From NCBI GenBank assembly GCA_029258695.1, contig JARIBR010000070.1, forward strand, positions 1 through 23,802: a stretch of DNA of 23,802 nt, given 5' to 3'. Shown here piece by piece: positions 18,037-23,802 of this stretch. Under the pieces are notes generated by a model. The model did not search any database. It was given only the letters and a program-made list of their open reading frames with translations, and was not told the origin of the DNA. Every line of letters starts with the position of its first letter. Positions within the stretch are counted from its first letter, which is position 1. The position numbers were made by a program, and so were the translations under genes. The stretch comes from Quadrisphaera sp. (lineage in GTDB: Bacteria > Actinomycetota > Actinomycetes > Actinomycetales > Quadrisphaeraceae).

Positions 18037-19298
18037 CGGTTCCCCCGTCCCGGCCCGACCGCTCGCTGCCACTGCGGGGTGTCGGCGACGAGCTGCGAGA
18101 CCGCCTCGCCGAGAACCTGCGGCTCGACGTCGCCCGCGATGACGTACGAGCGGTCGTCGCGGCCCCCGGGCACGCGCACCATGACCAGGCGCACGGCGCC
18201 GGCGGCGAGCAGCACCGCGTCGCCGCCCGCGGCCTCCATCGCCTCGGCGGCGCCGCCGTCGACCAGCGCGACCCCCCCGCTGGCCCGGGCCACGTCCAGG
18301 GCGCTGCGGCCCACGTCGCGGGGCAGCGGGAGGACGACGAGGCGGGTCAGGCCGCTGCCGTAGACACCCACGCCGGGCGAGGCGCCCGCGGGCAGCGGGC
18401 CGAAACGGCGGCGGTTCGGGTCGCGCAGGTCGGCCTCGACGTCGGCGCTCAGGCGCTCGCGCAGCGCCGGGTAGCCGGCGAGGGTGTCGGGCAGGTCGTA
18501 CGGCGCCACGTCGTCGACCGCCGTCACGAGATCTTCGCGCACGTCGCGGCGCTCCGCGCCCGGAGCAGCCGGCGGGGTCAGCGCCGCGGGGTCGGGAGCA
18601 GCCAGGCTCAGGTGGTCGAACCGGGAGAGCAGGGCCGTGACGCCCGCGCGGTCGACGAGCGCCACCTGCGTGGGCAGGCCCGAGGCGTCGTCGACCCACA
18701 CGTCGGCGTGCGCGAGGGTCCCCCGGGGGTCGTCCGCGGTGATCCGCAGGCCGCTCGCGGGACGCCCCGCCACGCGCCGGCCGTCCAGCGGCTGCGCGGT
18801 GGCGGTGAGCTCGGCGGCGTCGACGCCCGCGACGAGACCTCGGACGAGGGCCGGCGGCAGGAGGTCCTCCGGGTGGGGCAGCCGGGCGCCGCGGGGAGCG
18901 GTGCCGCTCGCCAGCTCGGCGTCCCCGTAGTCCCAGAGGGTCACCGCGTCCCCGTCGACGTAGGTACCGCGCTCGCCCGTCGCGAGCAGCTCGTCCACCC
19001 GGTGACGGGTGGGGCCGGCCCACAGCACGCGGGTCCGGGTGCTGGAGCCCAGCAGCGCGGTCAGGCGCCCGAGGCGGGGCAGGTCCGGCAGGCCGAGGCT
19101 GCCGAAGGTGACGGCCGTGCCCGTGTACGGCACCGCACTCGAGGCGGCGGCGCGCGCCAGGAGGTCGCGGGGTGCCCGCTCGACCGCGGCTGACGTGCGC
19201 GGCAGGCCGACGAGGCCGAGCGCGGCCAGCAGCGCCGCGATGCCGGCCACGAGCGCGAGGCGCCCCCCGCGGGCTCGGCGCGCTCTCGTCGAGATCAC
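18033..19298 (-). CDS. Exported LolA/RseB-like protein
   Basis: This 421-residue protein has a basic N-terminus and one hydrophobic segment (about residues 12-32) that should export or anchor it. The next part, VPYTGTAVTFGSLGLP through WVDDASGLPTQVALVDR (about 56-240), has the look of LolA/RseB-type lipid-binding domains: an opening YTGT strand, RHRVDELL, then TYVDGDAVTLWDY and a WVDDASGLP strand pair. The remaining 180 residues include SYVIAGDV near the end, similar to a small RseB-like C-terminal domain. These assignments rest on pattern recognition, without a search. GTG 19298 was chosen because the signal segment follows and GACACT lies 6 bases upstream; there is no Shine-Dalgarno. It leads the operon with the ABC ATPase and permease. 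Confidence 0.75.
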   Translation of the reverse strand: MISTRARRARGGRLALVAGIAALLAALGLVGLPRTSAAVERAPRDLLARAAASSAVPYTGTAVTFGSLGLPDLPRLGRLTALLGSSTRTRVLWAGPTRHRVDELLATGERGTYVDGDAVTLWDYGDAELASGTAPRGARLPHPEDLLPPALVRGLVAGVDAAELTATAQPLDGRRVAGRPASGLRITADDPRGTLAHADVWVDDASGLPTQVALVDRAGVTALLSRFDHLSLAAPDPAALTPPAAPGAERRDVREDLVTAVDDVAPYDLPDTLAGYPALRERLSADVEADLRDPNRRRFGPLPAGASPGVGVYGSGLTRLVVLPLPRDVGRSALDVARASGGVALVDGGAAEAMEAAGGDAVLLAAGAVRLVMVRVPGGRDDRSYVIAGDVEPQVLGEAVSQLVADTPQWQRAVGPGRGNR

Positions 19299-19304
19299 CG
19301 GGAA

Positions 19305-19310
19305 AGTGTC
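19305..19310 (-). promoter_or_regulatory. Candidate leaderless -10 element of the LolA/RseB-like gene
   Basis: GACACT keeps A2 and T6 of the -10 pattern and ends 6 bases before GTG 19298. No Shine-Dalgarno is present. Confidence 0.3.
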
Positions 19311-19460
19311 ACACCACCGCCGGCGGGCAGCCGGGTGGAGCCTCGCGGAGCGTGGCGTCGGGGGCGACCGAGCGTGGCGGTGCTCCCCCGGGCGGGGCGT
19401 GCTCGCCCGTGCTCGTCCCCAGGTTCGTCCTCGCGCGCCGGCCCGAAGCCTGCGCGGCGC

Positions 19461-19466
19461 TACGGT
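19461..19466 (+). promoter_or_regulatory. Candidate leaderless -10 element of the PKD-like gene
   Basis: TACGGT fits TANNNT and ends 6 bases before the GTG at 19473. The 174-base region to 19299 is shared with the divergent LolA/RseB-like gene; nothing else recognisable lies in it. Confidence 0.4.
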
Positions 19467-19472
19467 CCGCCG

Positions 19473-20495
19473 GTGATCACGAGTCGGGGGGCGCTCACCG
19501 CCGCGCTCGTGCTGGCGACGGCGACCCTCGGCGCGCTCGCCGCGCCGCTTCCCGCCGCCTCCGCCGCAGGCGCGACGCCGTGCCTCGAGCTGGGCAGCTC
19601 GCTCGCCGGCGACGGTGCGCGGGCCGAGGGGGCCACCGGGTGCGCGGACGCCGGGGGTGGTGGTGCGTCCCCGCCCGGCGGCGGCGCCGATGGGGGTGGT
19701 GGGCCCGCGGGGGGCGGTGCGGGTGGCGGCACCGGCGCTGGCGGTGGGACCGGCGCGGCGGGTGGCGGCACCGGCGCTGGTGGCCAGGGAGGTTCCGCGG
19801 CGCCAGCCCCGGACCCGTTCGAGTGGTCCCGCGCCCCGGACTGCCCCGGCAACGCCCCCGGCAGCGGGAACGAGGCGCTGTGCGGCGGCGCGACGCTCAC
19901 GTGCCCCGAGCCGGGCGAGATCCGCTACGTCACCTACCAGCGCCCCCGCGGCGACGACGGCCCGTGGGCACCGGTGGGCGTCGCGTGCCTCACCCCCGAC
20001 GAGGCGGCCGTCCTCCCGGGCGGCGAGGAGGGCGGCGGCGCCGCGCCGGCCGTCGTCGTCACGGCCGAGCAGTTCCGCGAGCTGCCCTTCGCCCCCGGCA
20101 CGGCGGTGACGCAGCCGCCCGGGGGCGAGCTGCTCATCGCCGTCCCGACGGTCGTCCACGCCATGGGCCAGGTGCAGGTGCTCCCCACCGTGGTCCTCGG
20201 CGTGCCGGTGGCGGTGCGCGCGACCCCGGCCGCCTGGACGTGGGACTTCGGTGACGGGACGAGCCTGGGTCCGGTCGCCGACCCGGGCGCCCCGTGGCCG
20301 GCCGGCCCGCACGCGCACGCCTACGCCTCGCCGGGCCGCTACTCCCTGACGATGAGCACCACGTACACCGGCGAGTTCTCCGTCGACGGCGGGGCGTGGG
20401 AGCCCATCGCCGGCACGGCCACCGTCGCGTCACCGCCCCAGCCGGTCGTGGCGCACAGCGCGCGCAGCCGGCTGGTGGCCGACGTGCAGCGCTGA
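19473..20495 (+). CDS. Secreted protein with glycine-rich linker and PKD-like domain
   Basis: This 340-residue protein has a clear signal peptide: a basic start VITSRGAL, a hydrophobic core to about residue 28, and a probable cleavage after AAS-AAGA near 31-34. Residues 60-108 are almost pure Gly with Ala and Thr. The following region has six cysteines overall (37, 57, 124, 137, 144, 172), fitting three disulfides outside the cell. Near the C-terminus WTWDFGDGTS (255-264) and HAYASPGRYSLT (281-292) are the two hallmark motifs of a PKD (polycystic kidney disease) beta-sandwich domain. The protein is probably a surface or matrix-binding factor; its ligand is unknown. The start GTG at 19473 is supported by the signal peptide and by TACGGT upstream. 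Confidence 0.85.
   Translation: MITSRGALTAALVLATATLGALAAPLPAASAAGATPCLELGSSLAGDGARAEGATGCADAGGGGASPPGGGADGGGGPAGGGAGGGTGAGGGTGAAGGGTGAGGQGGSAAPAPDPFEWSRAPDCPGNAPGSGNEALCGGATLTCPEPGEIRYVTYQRPRGDDGPWAPVGVACLTPDEAAVLPGGEEGGGAAPAVVVTAEQFRELPFAPGTAVTQPPGGELLIAVPTVVHAMGQVQVLPTVVLGVPVAVRATPAAWTWDFGDGTSLGPVADPGAPWPAGPHAHAYASPGRYSLTMSTTYTGEFSVDGGAWEPIAGTATVASPPQPVVAHSARSRLVADVQR
19650..19796 (+). repeat. Glycine-rich repeat tract in the PKD-like gene
   Basis: About 49 codons are mostly GGN (Gly) with some GCN (Ala) and ACC (Thr). Within it a 24-base segment at 19721-19744 recurs at 19760-19783 with one difference (39-base step). It encodes a flexible linker between the exported N-terminus and the cysteine region. 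Confidence 0.75.
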
Positions 20496-20510
20496 GTCGC
20501 CCGGCTCAGC
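20491..20510 (+). terminator. Hairpin at the end of the PKD-like gene
   Basis: GCTGAG (20491-20496) and CTCAGC (20505-20510) form a perfect 6-bp stem over an 8-base loop. The first arm contains the stop codon. No T-tract follows, so function is uncertain. Confidence 0.3.
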
Positions 20511-20512
20511 CA

Positions 20513-20542
20513 TGACGTCTGTCACGTCGACCTGCTGACGTC
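20513..20542. promoter_or_regulatory. Clustered TGACGT half-sites upstream of the ABC-kinase operon
   Basis: TGACGT (20513-20518) and ACGTCG (20524-20529) form an inverted repeat with one mismatch and a 5-base spacer. A further TGACGTC lies at 20536-20542, 23 bases from the first. They sit 84-113 bases before the ABC ATPase start. The 130-base gap (20496-20625) shows no recognisable -10 hexamer. This may be an operator; chance is not excluded. Confidence 0.25.
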
Positions 20543-20625
20543 GCCCACTGCCACGCCGGGCCGGCGCTCGACACGCTGGTCCGACCGCGGCGAGAGGCGT
20601 CGCGGACGAGCGACGGAGGATCGAC

Positions 20626-21558
20626 GTGGAGACGGTGCTGAGGGTCGAGGGGGCGAGCTACCGCTACGGCGCGGTCGACGCGCTGGACGCGGTGAGCCTG
20701 GCGGTGGGCGCGGGCGACTGCGTGGCGCTGCTGGGGCCGAACGGGGCGGGGAAGACCACGCTGGTCAACCTCGTGACGGGGCTGCTCGCCCCGGTGGCCG
20801 GCGCCGTGGAGGTCTGCGGCGGCGACCCGCGGCGAGCTGCCACACGGCGTCACCTCGGTGTCGTCGCCCAGAGCGCCGGCTTCCCCCGGACCTTCCGCGT
20901 CGCGGAGCTGCTGCGCTCCGCGGCCACCCGGGCCGGCGCTGAGCGCAGCGCCGGGGAGCGGGCGCTCGCCGCGGTGGGCGCCGGCGACCTGGCGTCGCGG
21001 CGCGCGAAGGACCTCTCCGGCGGCCAGCAGCGCCGCGTCCAGCTGGCCATGGCGCTGGTCGGGGCCCCGGCGGTGCTCGTGCTCGACGAGCCGACCAACG
21101 GCCTCGACGTCGGCTCGCGCCACGACTTCTGGGACCTCGTCGCCGCCCGGCGCGACCAGGGTGTCGGCGCGCTGGTCACCACCCACCTCATGGAGGAGGC
21201 CGCGGCCGTCGCCGACCACGTGGTGGTCCTCGACCACGCGCGGGTGGTCGTCTCCGGGACGCCGAGCGAGCTGACGGCGGCGATGCCGCAGCGCACCGTC
21301 TCCGCGGCGTCGGGGCTGGCGGCGCACGAGGTCGCCGCCCTGGTCCGCAGCGACAGCGTCGCCCTCGAGGGCGGACGCGTGGTCGTGCGCACCGCGGAGG
21401 CCGAGGCGGTGGTGTGGCGCTGGCTCCAGGGCGACCCGACGCTCACCGACCTCGCCGTGGCCAGCGCGACCCTCGAGCAGGCCGTCGCCGCACTGACCGG
21501 CAGCGGCGACGCCTCCGCACCGGCCTCGGACGCCTCGCTCGTCGGAGCACGGTCGTGA
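20626..21558 (+). CDS. ABC transporter ATP-binding protein (kinase-linked exporter)
   Basis: This 310-residue ATPase has Walker A GPNGAGKTT at residues 37-45, Q-loop Q82 in VVAQSAGFP, signature LSGGQQRR at 130-137, Walker B VLVLDEPTNGLD at 150-161 and H-loop H187 in TTHLMEE. A C-terminal accessory part (about 215-310) carries a GTPSEL block. The start GTG at 20626 is well supported by GGAGGA (20615-20620) with a 5-base spacer. The permease and a DesK-like kinase follow in the same direction, an arrangement seen in exporters induced by membrane stress or antibiotics. No -10 element was recognised upstream. Confidence 0.96.
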   Translation: METVLRVEGASYRYGAVDALDAVSLAVGAGDCVALLGPNGAGKTTLVNLVTGLLAPVAGAVEVCGGDPRRAATRRHLGVVAQSAGFPRTFRVAELLRSAATRAGAERSAGERALAAVGAGDLASRRAKDLSGGQQRRVQLAMALVGAPAVLVLDEPTNGLDVGSRHDFWDLVAARRDQGVGALVTTHLMEEAAAVADHVVVLDHARVVVSGTPSELTAAMPQRTVSAASGLAAHEVAALVRSDSVALEGGRVVVRTAEAEAVVWRWLQGDPTLTDLAVASATLEQAVAALTGSGDASAPASDASLVGARS

Positions 21559-21665
21559 CCGCCACCGCGGACCGCCGCCCGCACGCCACCGACCGCGGCC
21601 CCGCCGCAGACGTCGCCGCCCCGCAGCACTCCCCGACCAGCACCGTCGCCGACAGGAGCACCACC

Positions 21666-22511
21666 ATGACCACGAGCAGCACCACCGACGCCCGCACCGC
21701 ACGGAGCCGGGACACCACGCCACCGCCTCCTTCGCCGACATCGCAGGGGAGCACCTGGTCGCTGCGCCGGGTGCTCGCCACCGAGGCCGCGGACGAGCTG
21801 CGCGCCGTGGTGCGCAGCCCCGTCACCCTGTTCTTCTCCGTCGCGCTGCCCGTGGGCTTCTTCGTCTTCTTCACCGCGCTGTTCGGGGGGCAGAGCGCCG
21901 GCGGCACGACGGTCGCCGCGATCCTGCTCGCCACGTACGGGACCTTCGGCGTCATGGGGACCGCGATGATCACCCCCGGCCTCTCGCTCGCCGAGGACCG
22001 CGAGCGCGGCTGGCTGCGCACGCGGATGGTCTCGGCCACGCCGCTGCCCGTGCTCGTCGCCGCCAAGGTCATCGCGACGATCCCCCACGCCCTCGCCGTC
22101 ATGGTCCTCATGACCGTGGTCGCCGTGATGATCGGCGGCGCCAGCCTCGATCCCCTCGCCTGGCTGCGCCTCGTCGCCGTGCTCGTGGTCGGGAGCCTGC
22201 CCTTCGCCCTGCTCGGTGTGGCCGTCGGCGCCCTGGCCTCGTCCGCTGCCGCGAGCGCCGTGCTGCAGGCGACCCTGTTCGTCACGGCCATCGGCTCGGG
22301 ACTGTGGTTCCCGCTGGAGATGATGCCCGGCTGGCTGCAGGCGATCGCCCCCTTCCTGCTCCCCTACCACCTCTCCCAGCTCGGCATCGCCCAGATCGCA
22401 CCGGAGCTGGTGAGCGCCGGGAGCGCCGGCCTCAACGTCCTCGTCCTCGTCGTCGCCACCGCCGCGCTCGGGGGGCTCGCGACCTGGGCCCTGCGCCGGG
22501 CGCGGTCGTAG
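21666..22511 (+). CDS. ABC-2 type transporter permease (kinase-linked exporter)
   Basis: This 281-residue permease has a polar Ser/Thr/Pro N-terminus of about 30 residues and six hydrophobic segments. The cytoplasmic hallmark LSLAEDRERGWLRTRMVSATPLPVLVAAK follows the second segment, and SGLWFPLEMMPGWLQAIAPFLLPYH lies near the last third; both are typical of ABC-2 permeases. ATG 21666 was chosen because AGGAG (21654-21658) lies 7 bases upstream. A GTG at 21555 would overlap the ATPase stop by GTGA and add 37 residues of low-complexity sequence, which is less likely. It pairs with the ATPase upstream, and the kinase gene begins 9 bases after its stop. Confidence 0.95.
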   Translation: MTTSSTTDARTARSRDTTPPPPSPTSQGSTWSLRRVLATEAADELRAVVRSPVTLFFSVALPVGFFVFFTALFGGQSAGGTTVAAILLATYGTFGVMGTAMITPGLSLAEDRERGWLRTRMVSATPLPVLVAAKVIATIPHALAVMVLMTVVAVMIGGASLDPLAWLRLVAVLVVGSLPFALLGVAVGALASSAAASAVLQATLFVTAIGSGLWFPLEMMPGWLQAIAPFLLPYHLSQLGIAQIAPELVSAGSAGLNVLVLVVATAALGGLATWALRRARS

Positions 22512-22520
22512 GGTGCGGCG

Positions 22521-23802
22521 ATGACGGCGATGCGCGCCACACCGGGAGCGGGGTCGCCCTCCGAGGCGTCTGCGCCCATGGCGGGTGACGGGCAGGCGGC
22601 GAGCGGATGGCCCGTGGCCGGCGACCGGCCCGTAGCGGGTGACGGGCGGGCGGCGAGCGCATGGCCCGTGGCCGGCGACCCGGACGCCAGCCGCCACCGC
22701 AACGGCAGCACGCCCTGGTACCTCGTCTACCTGGGGATCATGGCGTTTCCCCTGCTGTTCGACCCGCGCACGGGTTCCCTCTCGTGGGTGGTGACCATCG
22801 TCGTCGCCGTGGGCTTCGCCGTCTTCTACCTCACCGTCGGCAGAGCCGTCCGCGGCGGGAGACTCCACCGCACAGCGCCGTTCGTCGCCGCGGTGATCGC
22901 GGTGGCCGCCTTCCCGGTCAACCTCGGGGCAACCGTGATGCTCGTGTACTCGGCGGCGTTCGCGGGCGATGCCTGGCCGCGGCGCAGCGCGGTCCGGTGG
23001 CTCGCCCTTCTGAGCCTCCTCGCGATCCTTCCGCTCGCGGTCGGACCGGTGCCCCTCGTCTTCCGCATCTGGTCGACGCTTCCGACGCTCATCTTCGTCT
23101 GGGTCGTCGGTCTCGAGACGGCGTCTGACGCCCAGCGAGAGCGTGCGCACGCGGCGCTGCGGGTCGAGAACTCCCGCATCGAGGCGATCGCGACCCTCAC
23201 CGAGCGCGAGCGCCTGGCCCGCGACGTCCACGACTCGATCGGCCAGTCGCTGACCTCGGTGATCGTGCGCTCCCAGCTGGCCCGCCGCCTCGTCACGGTC
23301 GACCCGCAGCGTGCGCAGGACGAGCTCGCCGAGCTGGAGCGCGTGGCCAGGGCGGCGCTGAGCGACGCGCGGGTGACCGTCTCGGGGTGGCGCCACGTCC
23401 ACCTCGACGACGAGCTGGCGCTGGCCACGGCGACGCTCGCCGCGGCCGGCGTGGTCGCGGCGGTCGACCGCGCCGACGTGGTGGCGACGCCCGAGGCCGA
23501 GAGCGCGCTGGCGCTGGCGCTGCGCGAGGCGGTGACCAACGTGGTGCGCCACGCCGGCGCCGCGCAGGTGAGCATCGCGGTGCGCCGCGAGGGCGCCGAG
23601 GCGGTCGTCGTGGTCACCGACGACGGCGCCGGGGTCCAGCAGCGCCCCGGCGGCGGGTTGAGCGGCATGCGCGATCGCCTGGAGTCCCTCGGCGGGCGCC
23701 TGGAGGTGGGGCGAGCCGTCCCCCGCGGCACGCGCCTGCGCGCGAGCGTCCCGACGACCACGAGCGACGACCCGACGAGCACGAGCGCTGACGGCCGTGC
23801 CG
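22521..23802 (+). CDS. DesK/NarL-type sensor histidine kinase (3' end outside window)
   Basis: This is a membrane sensor kinase of the HisKA_3/DesK class, read for 427 residues before the window ends. A polar N-terminus of about 62 residues contains an 18-residue repeat. About five membrane segments follow (residues 66-205). The dimerisation box RERLARDVHDSIGQSLT carries the phospho-acceptor H237. The ATPase domain has REAVTNVVRHAG starting near 335, DDGAG at 367-371 and GGGLSGMRDRLESLGG. The tail is Thr/Ser/Asp-rich, so the stop is probably just beyond the window, where a LuxR-type response regulator would be expected. ATG 22521 has a weak ribosome site; ATG at 22530 or 22578 are alternatives. 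It probably controls the adjacent exporter. Confidence 0.93.
   Translation, partial: MTAMRATPGAGSPSEASAPMAGDGQAASGWPVAGDRPVAGDGRAASAWPVAGDPDASRHRNGSTPWYLVYLGIMAFPLLFDPRTGSLSWVVTIVVAVGFAVFYLTVGRAVRGGRLHRTAPFVAAVIAVAAFPVNLGATVMLVYSAAFAGDAWPRRSAVRWLALLSLLAILPLAVGPVPLVFRIWSTLPTLIFVWVVGLETASDAQRERAHAALRVENSRIEAIATLTERERLARDVHDSIGQSLTSVIVRSQLARRLVTVDPQRAQDELAELERVARAALSDARVTVSGWRHVHLDDELALATATLAAAGVVAAVDRADVVATPEAESALALALREAVTNVVRHAGAAQVSIAVRREGAEAVVVVTDDGAGVQQRPGGGLSGMRDRLESLGGRLEVGRAVPRGTRLRASVPTTTSDDPTSTSADGRA
22581..22680 (+). repeat. 54-base in-frame tandem repeat at the kinase N-terminus
   Basis: A 54-base unit starting at 22581 is repeated from 22635; the first 46 bases match with only two differences. 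It encodes AGDGQAASGWPVAGDRPV and then AGDGRAASAWPVAGD. It precedes the first membrane segment. Confidence 0.8.

Noticed and set aside
18037..19023. Upstream extension of the first ABC ATPase
   Set aside because: It is out of frame with, and inside, the LolA/RseB-like gene. Its composition is Arg/Gly/Pro-rich.
21555..21665. GTG start at 21555 for the second permease, overlapping the ATPase by GTGA
   Set aside because: The ATG at 21666 has a strong AGGAG at ideal spacing, and the extra 37 residues are low complexity. It remains a minor possibility.
20850..23552. A 900-codon open frame on the minus strand across the ABC-kinase operon
   Set aside because: It is antisense to three clearly recognisable genes and its product is low complexity (Arg/Gly/Asp/His-rich).

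Overview
The window is a dense, very GC-rich stretch of an actinobacterial chromosome. The evidence is the strong GC bias at third codon positions, mostly GTG start codons, 4-base GTGA gene overlaps, and actinobacterial marker genes (the Trp-region membrane protein and an HGxxPAAW-type small membrane protein). The gene order hisI, trpE, Trp membrane protein, HGxxPAAW protein, trpC, trpB, trpA, lgt, gltB, gltD, pyk is typical of Micrococcales, Kineosporiales and relatives. I cannot name the species. No mobile element, CRISPR array, rRNA or tRNA was recognised.

Region 1 (1-15104, almost all minus strand) is housekeeping metabolism. Read 5' to 3' on the minus strand it holds hisI (histidine step 3), trpE (anthranilate synthase component I), a Trp-region membrane protein and a small HGxxPAAW-like protein. 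One plus-strand gene for a repeat-rich DUF4190-type membrane protein then interrupts the run. After it come trpC, trpB, trpA, lgt (lipoprotein diacylglyceryl transferase), gltB and gltD (glutamate synthase) and the first 230 codons of pyk (pyruvate kinase, cut by the window edge). The trp genes supply anthranilate synthase I, indole-glycerol-phosphate synthase and both tryptophan synthase subunits. trpG, trpD and trpF are not here. GltBD makes the glutamate that feeds amino-acid synthesis.

Region 2 (15196-20495) is cell-envelope related. It has a secreted or membrane-anchored lipase/esterase (plus), then a coupled minus-strand trio: an exported LolA/RseB-like protein, an ABC ATPase and an ABC-2 permease. 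Divergent from the trio is a secreted protein with a glycine-rich linker and a PKD-like domain.

Region 3 (20626-23802, plus) is an ABC-2 exporter (ATPase and permease) followed by a DesK/NarL-family sensor histidine kinase that runs off the window. This is the usual layout of an envelope-stress or drug-export module.

I do not see an undescribed multi-gene system. The most useful non-gene signals are: (i) an NANNNT hexamer ending 6-7 bases before the start codon of seven genes, six of which head transcription units, suggesting leaderless transcription; (ii) two mutually exclusive hairpins just upstream of the trpC ribosome binding site; (iii) seven GTGA gene overlaps; (iv) in-frame tandem repeats in four genes. 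No gene-free stretch exceeds 300 bases; the longest, 11069-11287, is described below.
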